This document shows positions 39,967-49,863 of a stretch of 64,000 nt of DNA, piece after piece. The notes beneath the pieces were generated by a model. The model ran no database searches, was not told the DNA's origin, and saw only the letters and a program-made list of their open reading frames with translations. The DNA is from Tepidibacillus_B infernus (GTDB lineage: Bacteria > Bacillota > Bacilli > Tepidibacillales > Tepidibacillaceae): positions 1,426,001 through 1,490,000 of the forward strand of contig NZ_JBLWFI010000001.1 of the NCBI RefSeq assembly GCF_048898065.1, in the 5' to 3' direction. Position 1 is the stretch's first letter; the number at the start of each line of letters is the position of its first letter. The position numbers were made by a program, and so were the translations under genes.

Positions 39967-40239
39967 TTGCAAATCTATTTCTCCCCAGAATTGATTGCAC
40001 AAGATACCCAAATTTTAAATATCGTAGACCAAAACCAAAAAGCGGTGGGATTTGTAACCATCATTTTCAACCAAAACAAAATTTACGTTCATGGAAACCT
40101 TGAAGAAGGTGGGGTTGAAGGAGATTTTAAGGATCTGATTAAGCCTTACTTAGGAGGGCTAAAAAAGGTAAAGTCAGAGGCTGATATTTATGCCTATTTA
40201 TCGGTAGGAGGGAAAAAAATCCAATTGGAAGAAAATTAA
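39967..40239 (+). CDS. 90-residue protein of unknown function
   Basis: TTG start with AAGGAGG 8 nt upstream. Beta-rich (ILNIVDQNQKAVGFVTIIF; KIYVHGNLEEGG), acidic, no signal peptide or Cys. I recognise no family. It lies 81 bp upstream of the tctAB fusion in the same direction and may share its transcript. Confidence 0.55.
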   Translation: MQIYFSPELIAQDTQILNIVDQNQKAVGFVTIIFNQNKIYVHGNLEEGGVEGDFKDLIKPYLGGLKKVKSEADIYAYLSVGGKKIQLEEN

Positions 40240-40320
40240 AAAACACTTCCCAAAAAATAGGCACACTCCTGCTTTTCTAGGTGAATATCCTATCCCTGAA
40301 CAGTATATGGGGGTGTAACA

Positions 40321-42318
40321 ATGGATATTTTTCTACAACTTTTTGAACCAGTAAATCTTTTTGTCATGGCAATCGGTGTTTTGCTTGGCATCATTATTGG
40401 TGCTCTACCAGGGCTTACTCCAACAATGGGTGTGGCGATGGCGATTCCCTTTACATTCTCTTTGCCTGCTGAATATGGGCTGCTTTTATTAGGTGGCATA
40501 TACAGTGGTGCCGTGTATGGTGGTTCTATTCCTGCCATCTTGTTTAATATTCCCGGTGCTCCTGCTTCTGTTGCCACAACCTTTGAAGGATACCCAATGG
40601 CACAAAAAGGTGAAGCGAAAAAAGCACTAGAGCTTTCTACAATTTCCTCGACAATAGGTGGAATACTGGGAATGCTCCTTTTATTGTATTTCGCACCTGT
40701 TTTCTCTGATTTTTCCTTACGTTTTGGAGCCACTGAAAATTTTTGGATCGCCATTTTTGGAATTACCATCATTGCAGTGATTTCTGATGGTTCAAGTATT
40801 AAAAATATGATCGGCGGTGCGGTTGGGATTCTCATTTCTATGATTGGGATTCATTCAATGACTGGAATGCCTCGTTTTACGTTTGGCATGAGTTCTTTTG
40901 TAGGAGGATTAAATGTCGTTTCCATTTTGATTGGACTCTTCGCCTTTCCTCAAGCATTGCGCTTAATTGAAAACTTGAGAAATCATCAACAAGGAAGCCA
41001 AATTTATCGATATTCTAGTTCAAAAAAAACTTCGCTTCTTTCTTCTTTTGCCGATGTCTTTAAAAACCTTAAAGCATTGTCACTAGGAAGCATTGTAGGG
41101 CTGATTGTTGGCGTTGCTCCAGGTGCAGGTGGAAATGTTGCAAGCATTATGGCTTATAATGAACTAAAGCGATTCTCGAAAAATAAAGAAGCCTTTGGCA
41201 AAGGAAATAAAGAAGGCATTATCGCATCGGAAAGTGCCAATAACGCTGAAGTTGGCGGTGCACTGATCCCCTTATTGACATTAGGGATTCCCGGATCACC
41301 CACATCAGCCATTTTTTTAGGTGGATTAATGATCCATGGAATTTGGCCTGGTCGGGATTTATTCGTCCAACATGCAGAGGTTGCTAATCTATTCCTTTAT
41401 GGCATGTTAGTGATTCAAATTCTTCTCTTGTTGATTGGGTTGATTGCAATTCGTTACTTGAGTAAGTTGGTGAACGTCCCCAATTATTTTATGGCCCCGG
41501 TGATTATCTCTTTCTCCATCATTGGCGCCTACACAACTCAAAATAACACCTTCGATATTTATTCCATGGTGATCATTGGAATCTTCATGTATCTCTTTCA
41601 AAAATTCGATTTTTCCCCTGCTCCAGTTGCTTTAGGATTTATCTTGGGGCCTATTGCAGAAGAGGGACTTCTACAAGGCATAGCCTTAGGGGAATCCGAT
41701 GGATCTATTTTTCACTATTTCACCACAGGAATTTATAATTGGATACTCATTTCCCTCACCATCTTAACCATATCCTATTCCTTATGGCAATCTTTTAAGA
41801 AAAAAGATCGTATAAAGGAAAAAAGAGACATTTCCTTTTCACTGGATTCACTTCTTACCTGGCAAGGAATTTCATGGTTAATTTTTAGCGTACTCACATT
41901 AGTTGCTATTTACAATGTTAGGTCATTAGCTTTTGAAATGAAGCTCTTCCCACTGATTACACTATCTTTACTGCTTCTTTTTAATATGATTCAGATTGTG
42001 AAATTGATCTTAAACTCTCATATCAAAAGGATAACCGATCATGAGCGAACCCCATTAAATACCATCTATTTTTTAACGTTTATTTCTGTCATTAGCTTAT
42101 TAACGGATATTTTAGGTTTCTATACTCAAGTCTTAATTTTAATGATTTCTGTTCCATTTTATGTATATTTACAAAGAAAAAGAATTACCAATCTCTATCA
42201 GATTATGTTTATCTCTACTTCCTTTACTTTAATCATGTATCTGGTTTTTTCAGGTTTGATCAAAGTACCTCTCCCAAGTGGCTTGGCACTAAACTTATTA
42301 AACTTCTTTTTAAGGTAA
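40321..42318 (+). CDS. Tripartite tricarboxylate transporter permease, TctA-TctB fusion
   Basis: 665 residues. Residues 1-500 are a TctA large permease: GALPGLTPTMGVAMAIPFTF near residue 23, YGGSIPAILFNIPGAPAS near 61, and a second half with GVAPGAGGNVASIMAYNELK near 260. After a charged linker (KKKDRIKEKRD) about 145 further residues with four membrane segments look like the small TctB subunit. TctA proteins usually end near 500, so this is a fusion. It works with a TctC binding protein in sodium- or proton-driven uptake of carboxylates. GGGGGTG precedes the ATG. Confidence 0.85.
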   Translation: MDIFLQLFEPVNLFVMAIGVLLGIIIGALPGLTPTMGVAMAIPFTFSLPAEYGLLLLGGIYSGAVYGGSIPAILFNIPGAPASVATTFEGYPMAQKGEAKKALELSTISSTIGGILGMLLLLYFAPVFSDFSLRFGATENFWIAIFGITIIAVISDGSSIKNMIGGAVGILISMIGIHSMTGMPRFTFGMSSFVGGLNVVSILIGLFAFPQALRLIENLRNHQQGSQIYRYSSSKKTSLLSSFADVFKNLKALSLGSIVGLIVGVAPGAGGNVASIMAYNELKRFSKNKEAFGKGNKEGIIASESANNAEVGGALIPLLTLGIPGSPTSAIFLGGLMIHGIWPGRDLFVQHAEVANLFLYGMLVIQILLLLIGLIAIRYLSKLVNVPNYFMAPVIISFSIIGAYTTQNNTFDIYSMVIIGIFMYLFQKFDFSPAPVALGFILGPIAEEGLLQGIALGESDGSIFHYFTTGIYNWILISLTILTISYSLWQSFKKKDRIKEKRDISFSLDSLLTWQGISWLIFSVLTLVAIYNVRSLAFEMKLFPLITLSLLLLFNMIQIVKLILNSHIKRITDHERTPLNTIYFLTFISVISLLTDILGFYTQVLILMISVPFYVYLQRKRITNLYQIMFISTSFTLIMYLVFSGLIKVPLPSGLALNLLNFFLR

Positions 42319-42325
42319 GTGAAAA

Positions 42326-42381
42326 CCCACAAAAGCAATGACTTCCTTCGAACATATTTCGATTATTTTTGTGGAATCTCA
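42326..42381. repeat. Family B inverted repeat, diverged copy
   Basis: CCCACAAAAGCAATGACTTC ... CGATTATTTTTGTGGAATCT. It starts 8 bp after the tctAB stop codon. Confidence 0.75.
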
Positions 42382-42401
42382 TAAATAATGAAAGAAAATT
42401 T

Positions 42402-42436
42402 AAGAGGAAAGCAATAGTTGATCTTTCCTCTTTTTA
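42402..42436. terminator. Terminator between tctAB and tctC
   Basis: AAGAGGAAAG / CTTTCCTCTT stem followed by TTTATTT on the + strand; the genes are convergent. Confidence 0.8.
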
Positions 42437-42443
42437 TTTCTTA

Positions 42444-43418
42444 CTACTCATTGATATTAACGCTTTTGATTAATTTTTCATAAAGGCCTTTTCTCATTTC
42501 AAATTCTTTCTTCACTTCTTCATGGTTTAAAATCAATAAATCAGCGCCGGCCTTTTTCATATCCTCTAAGAAATTAGGGTCTTTCATGATTTGCAAAAAT
42601 CCTTCTTCTAGTTTTTTAATGATCTCTTCTGGTGTACCTTTTCGTGCAGCAATCCCTCTGTCTGTACTTATGATCACTTCTGGATAACCTAATTCAGTAA
42701 AAGTAGGAACATTGGAAACTAATGGATGCCGTTCTTTTGTTGCAATCGCTAAAATTCGTACTTGATCCCCTAGACGATACATATCCGATAAGTTGCCAGA
42801 TACTAAATCCGTTTGTTTTCCTAGTAACGCTGCAATCGATTCCGAAGCACCTTTATAGGGAATATCTTTTAAATCAATGGATGCAGATTTTTCTAATAAT
42901 AACATTCCCATATGTTGCCCTACAAATTTTCCCGCCGTTCCTACTGTAAGAACCCCTGGAGATTTTTGTGCTTTTTCGATCAGATCTTTAAGATCCTTGA
43001 TTGGACTATCTGGCGTTACGACAAAAACCGTTGGATCTTGGCCCCAGTTAATAATTGGCTCAAAATCATCTACTGAAAAAGCCGTTTGACCAACAAGAGG
43101 TTGAGTAATGATATGGGGTAAATTATAGGCTGTTAAGGTATATCCATCTGGTGAAACGGTTGAGAAGGAATTCCAACCGACAGATCCTCCACCTCCCGGT
43201 TTATTTACGATCACTAATTCTTGCCCTAAATATTTACTTGCATATTTGGAAATGATTCTCGCTTGAGTATCTGTTGCAGCACCAGGTGTGAAAGAAACAA
43301 TCAATTGAATCGGCTTATTTGGAAAATTATCTACGGTACCATTTGAATTAGAGCATCCACTAACGATTGTAAGGACCAGTATCAAAACAATAGAAATCAT
43401 AAACAGTTTGAACTTCAC
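42444..43418 (-). CDS. tctC: TctC-type solute-binding lipoprotein
   Basis: 324 residues. Lipoprotein signal peptide with lipobox VSGC (Cys about residue 22), then the Bug/TctC fold: PIQLIVSFTPGAATDTQARI at the start of the mature protein, VIVNKPGGGGSVGW near residue 75, DIPYKGASESIAALLG near 200. It captures a carboxylate outside the cell and hands it to TctAB. It is on the opposite strand, convergent with the permease gene, so the two are not one transcript. Ligand unknown. Confidence 0.87.
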   Translation of the reverse strand: MKFKLFMISIVLILVLTIVSGCSNSNGTVDNFPNKPIQLIVSFTPGAATDTQARIISKYASKYLGQELVIVNKPGGGGSVGWNSFSTVSPDGYTLTAYNLPHIITQPLVGQTAFSVDDFEPIINWGQDPTVFVVTPDSPIKDLKDLIEKAQKSPGVLTVGTAGKFVGQHMGMLLLEKSASIDLKDIPYKGASESIAALLGKQTDLVSGNLSDMYRLGDQVRILAIATKERHPLVSNVPTFTELGYPEVIISTDRGIAARKGTPEEIIKKLEEGFLQIMKDPNFLEDMKKAGADLLILNHEEVKKEFEMRKGLYEKLIKSVNINE

Positions 43419-43449
43419 ATATCAACACCTCTTCTTTAATGTGTCAAAT

Positions 43450-43493
43450 GGTTTGTATATTCCAAAAGCAGTGGCTTTAGGAATATACAAACT
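43450..43493. repeat. Family A inverted repeat, short copy
   Basis: GGTTTGTATATTCCA (43450-43464) and AGGAATATACAAACT (43479-43493) around a short loop; one mismatch to the consensus at each end of the right arm. Between yitT and tctC, in tctC's upstream region. Confidence 0.8.
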
Positions 43494-43532
43494 TATTACA
43501 TCCTATGATATGTATCCGCCCATTTTTTGGTG

Positions 43533-44144
43533 TTATTTCTTACGAATATTTATAGATTGAATCACTACAACATTAGGATGAAGGGTGAAATGATAAATAA
43601 AATCAACGATTTTCCCTACAATCCATTGGGAAAGAATCGCCTGAATAATGATTTGCCAAGCAATAATGGATGCGGTAAGAAGAAAGATCGATCCATTGAT
43701 CCAAAAAAGCGGTTTTCCTGGCGTTGTGTTCCTATATTTTGCGATAATTAAAGCAAGAACACCTACACCACCATTAGAAACTCCTTGTCTTAACAAAATC
43801 CCTACACCAAACCCTAAGATGATGGATCCAATGAAAAGATCACCCCAAACATTGGTATATTCCCTTAACCATGGTGCATCAAATAGATGAATGGTTAAAG
43901 ATGCTACTGAAATGCTGTATATGGTACCAATCGCACTAGAACTCCCTAACCATTTTATCCCTGCAAGGAGCATTGAAAAATTAACAAACCATAAAGCAAA
44001 TCCTACAGGAACTTGAAACAAATAATTGAGTAGAACTGCTAACCCCCCTGCCCCTCCGGATGGAATGTTATTTGGAAATAGAAAAACATCCATCGCGATT
44101 CCTTGGATGATCGCGCCAATCGTTATTATAGTATAAGTTTTCAT
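43533..44144 (-). CDS. YitT-family membrane protein (DUF161), short form
   Basis: 203 residues, about six membrane segments in two related halves. The first half carries LFPNNIPSGGAGGLAVLLNY and the second LLRQGVSNGGVGVLALI. The usual cytoplasmic DUF2179 domain (about 80 residues) at the C-terminus is missing, so this is the short version. Function unknown, possibly transport. Spacing and direction do not tie it to its neighbours. Confidence 0.83.
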   Translation of the reverse strand: MKTYTIITIGAIIQGIAMDVFLFPNNIPSGGAGGLAVLLNYLFQVPVGFALWFVNFSMLLAGIKWLGSSSAIGTIYSISVASLTIHLFDAPWLREYTNVWGDLFIGSIILGFGVGILLRQGVSNGGVGVLALIIAKYRNTTPGKPLFWINGSIFLLTASIIAWQIIIQAILSQWIVGKIVDFIYHFTLHPNVVVIQSINIRKK

Positions 44145-44239
44145 AGCTTTTTCCTCATTTTCTTTTAATGGTAAAGAAAGTCCTTTGGTTCAATATCCAT
44201 TCTATGTAGACAAGGGGACTACCATAACCTTTAGCGTTT

Positions 44240-44266
44240 AAAAAAAATACCCTAAGAAGTTAGGGT
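44240..44266 (-). terminator. Terminator of the ilv-leu operon
   Basis: ACCCTAACTTCTTAGGGT followed by ATTTTTTTT in the leftward direction, 49 bp past the leuB stop codon. Confidence 0.88.
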
Positions 44267-44314
44267 AAAAAGATTCTATAATTATTTTTACAATGGACTC
44301 AATAAACTCAGAAA

Positions 44315-45406
44315 TTAAGAGATAAACTCCCCTTTTAGCACTTGAACTACTAAATCCCCCATTTCTTTTGTCCCTGTAAGTTTAGTGGATTCTATTTTAT
44401 TTGTAGCTAAGTCTTTTGTACGATAACCTGCATCAAGCACTTGCTGTACTGCTTTCTCAATCTGTTCTGCTTCTTGATCCATATTGAACGAGTATTTAAG
44501 CATCATAGCAACCGATAAAATGGTAGCTAATGGATTCGCTAGTCCTTGGCCGGCAATGTCAGGTGCAGAACCATGAATCGGCTCATACATGGCCACTTTT
44601 TCTGTACCAATACTTGCGGATGGTAACATTCCAATTGAACCTGTTAACATGGCTGCTTCATCACTCAAAATATCCCCAAACATATTCTCTGTCACGATCA
44701 CATCAAATTGTTTTGGATAACGAACAAGCTGCATCGCACAGTTGTCGACTAACATATGATTTAACTCTACCTCTGGATAGTCTGCTGCAACCTTCTCAAC
44801 TACTTTTCTCCAAACGCGAGAAGATTCGAGAACATTTGCTTTATCAACAGAGGTTAATACTTTTCGACGCTTCATTGCAGTTTCAAAGCCAAGGCGAACA
44901 ATTCTCTCTATCTCTTCCTCTGTATAAGTAAGAGAATCGGTAACTCGTATTCCTCTCTCAGTCATTTCTTGTGTTTTCTCACCAAAATAAATTCCTCCAG
45001 TGAGTTCACGAATCACAAGTAAGTCCACATCTTGAATCACTTCGGGTTTTAAGGTAGACGCATCAATTAATGATTCATATGCTTTCACAGGTCGTAAATT
45101 GCTATAGAGTTGCAATTCTTTACGAATTCCTAAGAGAGCCTTCTCTGGTCTTAATTCCCCAGGAAGATTATCCCACTTTGGTCCACCAACCGCACCTAAT
45201 AATACAGCATCACTTTTCAAACAAGCTTCTAATGTCTCTGGTGGTAATGGATTCCCAGTCTGATCAATCGCAATCCCACCTACCAAATATTCCTCTAATT
45301 CAAACTGAACTCCACTTTGCTCTTCGATTGTTTTTAATACTTTTAGCGCTTCTACCATAATCTCTGGTCCGATTCCATCTCCAGGCAATACTGCGATTTT
45401 AGGCAT
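44315..45406 (-). CDS. leuB: 3-isopropylmalate dehydrogenase
   Basis: 363 residues. Third step of leucine synthesis, NAD-dependent oxidative decarboxylation to 2-ketoisocaproate. IAVLPGDGIGPEIMVEALKV at the N-terminus, ELTGGIYFGEK near residue 136, and the metal/NAD region VTENMFGDILSDEAAM near 236. The start overlaps the end of leuD by 8 bp, and its AGGAGG lies inside leuD 7 nt upstream, so translation is coupled. Last gene of the operon. Confidence 0.95.
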   Translation of the reverse strand: MPKIAVLPGDGIGPEIMVEALKVLKTIEEQSGVQFELEEYLVGGIAIDQTGNPLPPETLEACLKSDAVLLGAVGGPKWDNLPGELRPEKALLGIRKELQLYSNLRPVKAYESLIDASTLKPEVIQDVDLLVIRELTGGIYFGEKTQEMTERGIRVTDSLTYTEEEIERIVRLGFETAMKRRKVLTSVDKANVLESSRVWRKVVEKVAADYPEVELNHMLVDNCAMQLVRYPKQFDVIVTENMFGDILSDEAAMLTGSIGMLPSASIGTEKVAMYEPIHGSAPDIAGQGLANPLATILSVAMMLKYSFNMDQEAEQIEKAVQQVLDAGYRTKDLATNKIESTKLTGTKEMGDLVVQVLKGEFIS

Positions 45407-45896
45407 TCATAATCCTCCTTTTCACGTAGGAAATCAATCCACCAGCATTGATTAATTCTTGCATAAATTCAGGAAAAGGTGTAGAAGAATAGCTTTTTCC
45501 CTTTGTTACATTTTGAATCAGTCCTGTCTCAACCTCAATTACAAACTGATCCCCTTCTTCTGCTTCTTTGGCTGCTTCAGGTGACTCTAATATAGGTAAG
45601 CCTATATTGATCGCATTGCGATAAAAGATTCGTGCAAAGGATTCTGCAACCACACAGGAAATTCCTGCAGCTTTAATTGAAATCGGAGCATGTTCTCTAG
45701 AACTACCGCAACCAAAGTTTTTGCCAGCCACAAGAATATCCCCTTGTTTTACTTTTTGCGAAAAGGTGGCATCTGCATCCTCCATACAATGAAGAGCTAG
45801 CTCTTCAGGTGAAGTTGAATTTAAATATCTAGCAGGGATAATGACATCAGTATCTACATCATCTCCGAATTTCCACACGTTTCCTTCCAATCGCAT
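45399..45896 (-). CDS. leuD: 3-isopropylmalate dehydratase small subunit, LeuD2 type
   Basis: 165 residues, the short form found in archaea, Clostridia and some Bacillota; the Bacillus form is about 199. DVIIPARYLN near residue 17 and GKNFGCGSSREHAPISIKAA near 58 are the substrate-recognition features. It pairs with LeuC just upstream, 0 bp apart. GGGGAGG inside the end of leuC lies 8 nt before the ATG. Confidence 0.93.
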   Translation of the reverse strand: MRLEGNVWKFGDDVDTDVIIPARYLNSTSPEELALHCMEDADATFSQKVKQGDILVAGKNFGCGSSREHAPISIKAAGISCVVAESFARIFYRNAINIGLPILESPEAAKEAEEGDQFVIEVETGLIQNVTKGKSYSSTPFPEFMQELINAGGLISYVKRRIMNA

Positions 45897-47177
45897 TTAG
45901 GCCACCTCCCCTGGTTTTATAACTTCTTCTGGACTAGCAATTCTTCCTTTCACTGCCGAAGCTGCTGCCACATAAGGACTTGCTAAATATACCTCAGATT
46001 CAGGATGTCCCATCCTTCCGACAAAGTTCCGATTTGTTGTAGAGATCGCTCGCTCCCCTTTTGCTAGAATTCCCATGTGACCACCTAAACAGGGTCCACA
46101 GGTTGGGGTGCTAACAGCAGCACCAGCAGTAATAAAGATTTCAATTAATCCTTCTTTCATCGCTTGAAGGTAAATATTTTGGCTTCCAGGGAAGACGATT
46201 AAACGTACATTTGGGTTCACCTTCTGCCCTTTTAGTACCTGTGCAGCAGCACGTAAATCTTCTAATCTACCATTTGTACAAGAACCAATCACCACTTGAT
46301 CCACCCAGATTTCCCCTACTTCACTAATCGGATGAGTATTTTCTGGTAAATGTGGGAAGGCAATCGTTGGTTCGATTTTAGATACATCGAAATCGTACTC
46401 TTCAATATATTTTGCATCGACATCACTATAGAACAATTTGAATGGTCGTTTAGCTCGATCTCTTACATAATGAAGAGTCACCTCGTCAGGTTCAATCAAT
46501 CCTACTTTTGCCCCTGCTTCAATCGCCATATTTGACATGGTAAAGCGATTATCCATCGAAAGCTTTCGAATGGTCTCCCCTACAAATTCCATTGCTTGAT
46601 ATCTAGCACCATCTACGCCTATTTTTCCTATGGTGTGTAAAATTAAATCCTTTCCTCCAACAAATGGATTAAGTTTTCCATGGTAATGGAATTTGATCGT
46701 TTCAGGAACTTTGAACCATGTTTCCCCTGTGGCCATAGCTGCAGCCATATCTGTACTTCCTACACCAGTGGCAAAAGCACCTAATGCCCCGTATGTACAG
46801 GTATGGGAGTCAGCCCCAATTACAATGTCCCCAGGAAGGACGAGGCCTTTTTCAGGTAAAATAACATGTTCAATCCCCATTTCACCAATCTCGAAATAGT
46901 TCTTAATTTGTTTATCATAAGCAAAATCGCGCATTTGCTTAGATAATTCTGCTGATTTTATATCTTTGGCTGGAACAAAATGATCGGGAACAAGCACCAC
47001 TTTCTCCTTATCAAAGACTTCGTTTACACCTAATTTATTAAATTCCTGAATGGCTACAGGTGCTGTGACATCATTTCCTAATACAACATCTGTTTTTACT
47101 TTGATGAGTTGCCCTGGTTCTACTTCTTTCAAGCCAGCTCCATTTGCCAATAACTTTTCTGCTAATGTCATCCCCAT
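45897..47177 (-). CDS. leuC: 3-isopropylmalate dehydratase large subunit, LeuC2 type
   Basis: 426 residues, shorter than Bacillus LeuC (about 472), matching the homoaconitase-like LeuC2 form. GADSHTCTYGALGAFATGVG near residue 121, GSCTNGRLEDL near 301, and PTCGPCLGGHMG near 360 provide the Cys ligands of the 4Fe-4S cluster. With LeuD it isomerises 2-isopropylmalate to 3-isopropylmalate. AGGAGAG lies 7 nt upstream of the ATG. Confidence 0.93.
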   Translation of the reverse strand: MGMTLAEKLLANGAGLKEVEPGQLIKVKTDVVLGNDVTAPVAIQEFNKLGVNEVFDKEKVVLVPDHFVPAKDIKSAELSKQMRDFAYDKQIKNYFEIGEMGIEHVILPEKGLVLPGDIVIGADSHTCTYGALGAFATGVGSTDMAAAMATGETWFKVPETIKFHYHGKLNPFVGGKDLILHTIGKIGVDGARYQAMEFVGETIRKLSMDNRFTMSNMAIEAGAKVGLIEPDEVTLHYVRDRAKRPFKLFYSDVDAKYIEEYDFDVSKIEPTIAFPHLPENTHPISEVGEIWVDQVVIGSCTNGRLEDLRAAAQVLKGQKVNPNVRLIVFPGSQNIYLQAMKEGLIEIFITAGAAVSTPTCGPCLGGHMGILAKGERAISTTNRNFVGRMGHPESEVYLASPYVAAASAVKGRIASPEEVIKPGEVA

Positions 47178-47203
47178 CTTTATCTCTCCTATCCATAGTG
47201 TTT

Positions 47204-48760
47204 TTATCCGATTTCTCTTTGAGCAACATTTAGATAGTCCAATCGACCTTTTTTGTGAATGGCACGATTCATGGCATCAATATATGCTTTAGCACTTGCC
47301 TCCACGATATTGGTTGACATGCCTCGACCAGAAAAAAGTTCACCTTGATATTCTACTTTGATATGAACACTTCCAACTGCATCTCTTCCGTAGCCCACAG
47401 ACTTAATTTGATAATCTTTTAAATGAATGGTAAGTTCAGATACACGATCAATAGCGTTATAGACTGCATCGATGAGTCCATCTCCGCGAGCTGCTTCCTC
47501 CTTATATTCGCCATTAGGTAGCTTAACACGCACCATTGCTGTAGAAACGGCAGTATCGCCTGCAATGTGAAGATAATCTAACTGATACTCTTCCTCTTTT
47601 TTGCTTTCTTTTAATTGTTGTTCATCGATAATCATCATTAAATCATCATCGATAATCTCTTTCTTTTTCATCGTGAGCTCCTTAAATTTTTGAAAAGCTA
47701 CATTTACTTGCTCATCCGTTAAAGTAAAACCAAGCGCAACCAATCTTTCTCTAAAAGCATGACGGCCAGAATGTTTTCCTAAAACGAGTTTATTACTTGG
47801 AAATCCAACAACCTCTGGTCGAATAATTTCATAGGTTAATCTTTCTTTTAGTATCCCATCTTGGTGAATTCCAGATTCATGTGCAAAGGCATTTGCACCA
47901 ACAATCGCTTTGTTTCCTGGAACGATCATCCCTGTAAGTTTACTTACTAATTTACTAGAACGTGCAATTTGTTCTAATTGCATATTGGTGGTTGCGTTAA
48001 AATAATCCTTCCTAGTGTATAAAGCAGTAGCCACTTCTTCTAGTGCGGCATTTCCTGCCCTTTCACCAATTCCATTGATCGTTCCTTCGATTTGATCAGC
48101 TCCATTTTCAATTGCTGCTAGGGTATTGGCAACAGCTAGCCCTAAATCATCATGACAATGGGCACTAAACCATACTCGATCACTGTTAGGAACCTTTTCC
48201 TTAAGATATTTGAACATGGCTCCATACTCATTTGGCATCATGTATCCTACTGTATCAGGAATATTGACAATCGTTACCCCTGCATCAATAATGGCTTTAG
48301 TAAATCTAGCCAAAAACTCTAATTCACTTCTTCCAGCATCTTCAGCAGAAAATTGCACATTTTGGAAATATCGCTTTGCGTATTTCACCATCTCAACAGC
48401 TGTCTCTAATACCTCATCAGGAGATTTACGCAATTTATATTGCATATGGATAGGCGAGGTGGCAATAAACATATGAATTCTCGCATCTTCTGCATGTTTA
48501 ATTGCCTCATAAACAGAGTCAATATCTGTCTTTGTCGCCCTTGCAAAACCAACAATCGTTGCTCCTTTAACCTCATCTGCGATTTTTTTTACAGCTTGAA
48601 AATCTCCTGGTGATGCAATAGGAAACCCTGCCTCTATTGCATCAACCCCTAATCGAACCAACTGTTTGGCAATCTCCTTTTTCTCACTTTCATTCAAATT
48701 AACACCTGCTGATTGCTCTCCATCCCTTAATGTTGTATCAAGCACCTTAACCTTTCGCAT
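47204..48760 (-). CDS. leuA: 2-isopropylmalate synthase
   Basis: About 518 residues. The HMGL-like barrel begins VKVLDTTLRDGEQSAG, has HCHDDLGLAVANTLAAIENG near residue 203 (metal His), and ERAGNAALEEV near 236. A C-terminal regulatory LeuA dimer domain (residues about 385-518) senses leucine. It joins acetyl-CoA and 2-ketoisovalerate. ATG 48760 (MRKVKVLD) is preferred because GGGGGA precedes it; ATG 48781, right after ilvC, is an alternative. Confidence 0.93.
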   Translation of the reverse strand: MRKVKVLDTTLRDGEQSAGVNLNESEKKEIAKQLVRLGVDAIEAGFPIASPGDFQAVKKIADEVKGATIVGFARATKTDIDSVYEAIKHAEDARIHMFIATSPIHMQYKLRKSPDEVLETAVEMVKYAKRYFQNVQFSAEDAGRSELEFLARFTKAIIDAGVTIVNIPDTVGYMMPNEYGAMFKYLKEKVPNSDRVWFSAHCHDDLGLAVANTLAAIENGADQIEGTINGIGERAGNAALEEVATALYTRKDYFNATTNMQLEQIARSSKLVSKLTGMIVPGNKAIVGANAFAHESGIHQDGILKERLTYEIIRPEVVGFPSNKLVLGKHSGRHAFRERLVALGFTLTDEQVNVAFQKFKELTMKKKEIIDDDLMMIIDEQQLKESKKEEEYQLDYLHIAGDTAVSTAMVRVKLPNGEYKEEAARGDGLIDAVYNAIDRVSELTIHLKDYQIKSVGYGRDAVGSVHIKVEYQGELFSGRGMSTNIVEASAKAYIDAMNRAIHKKGRLDYLNVAQREIG

Positions 48761-48782
48761 TTGAGGTCCCCCATTTCCCATT

Positions 48783-49775
48783 TTATTTTTTCACCTTGAC
48801 AAAAGGCATCATTTCTCGTAGCTTTGTTCCTACCTGTTCAATCATATGTTCCTGTTCCTTGCGATTGATCGCATTAAAAACTGGTCTTCCCACCTGATTT
48901 TCCAAAATCCAACTCTTTGCAAACTCCCCATTTTGGATTTCGCTTAATACCTTTTTCATTTCTTTTCTAGTCTCTTCAGTAATAATCCGTTTTCCTGTCA
49001 TGAAATCTCCATATTGTGCTGTATCGCTAATGGAATAACGCATATAGCTAAGTCCGCCTTCATACATCAAATCAACAATCAGCTTTAATTCATGCAAACA
49101 TTCAAAATAGGCAATTTCTGGCTGGTATCCTGCATCTGTTAAGGTATCAAAACCTGCTTTGACTAATTCAGTAACTCCACCACATAATACCGCTTGTTCT
49201 CCAAAAAGGTCTGTTTCTGTTTCTTCTTTAAACGTGGTTTCAATTACTCCTGCTCTGGTACAACCAATTCCTTTGGCATAAGCTAAAGCAACTTCCTTCG
49301 CTTGCCCTGAGGCATCTTGATAAACAGCTAGTAATCCAGGAACTCCAGCGCCTTGTTCATAGGTTCGACGTACCAGATGGCCTGGGCTTTTTGGTGCCAC
49401 CATAATAACATCATGTTCTGAAGATGGCACAATTTGGCCGTAATGAATATTAAACCCGTGGGAAAAAACCAAAGTTGCGCCTGGTTTCAAGTTAGGCTCT
49501 ACCTCTTCTTTGTACACGAAAGCTTGACGTTCATCTGGAAGCAGAATCTGGACAAGATCTGCTAAGGCTACCGCATCACTAACCGTATAAACTTCAAATC
49601 CATCTTTCTCTGCCTGTGTCCATGATTTACCTTTCCTTAAACCAATCACAACGTGAAATCCACTATCCCGTAAATTTTGTGCTTGTGCATGACCTTGACT
49701 ACCATAGCCAATCACCGCAATTGTTTTCCCTTGTAAAACTTCCAAATTAGCATCTTGATCATAGTACATTTTCAT
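48783..49775 (-). CDS. ilvC: Ketol-acid reductoisomerase
   Basis: 330 residues, class I. NADPH-binding IAVIGYGSQGHAQAQNLRDS (19-38), then IMVAPKSPGHLVRR near residue 125 and the Mg-binding EETETDLFGEQAVLCGG near 185. It converts acetolactate or acetohydroxybutyrate to the dihydroxy acids used by IlvD. AGGAGGAG precedes the ATG. An 88-bp gap to ilvH shows no clear terminator. Confidence 0.96.
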   Translation of the reverse strand: MKMYYDQDANLEVLQGKTIAVIGYGSQGHAQAQNLRDSGFHVVIGLRKGKSWTQAEKDGFEVYTVSDAVALADLVQILLPDERQAFVYKEEVEPNLKPGATLVFSHGFNIHYGQIVPSSEHDVIMVAPKSPGHLVRRTYEQGAGVPGLLAVYQDASGQAKEVALAYAKGIGCTRAGVIETTFKEETETDLFGEQAVLCGGVTELVKAGFDTLTDAGYQPEIAYFECLHELKLIVDLMYEGGLSYMRYSISDTAQYGDFMTGKRIITEETRKEMKKVLSEIQNGEFAKSWILENQVGRPVFNAINRKEQEHMIEQVGTKLREMMPFVKVKK

Positions 49776-49863
49776 CGTTTTTTCTCCTCCTAGGTATTTA
49801 ATATTTTTAATATTCAGATAATGTAAATTGTAAGTATATATCTTTCATATGGATATTTTCCTT

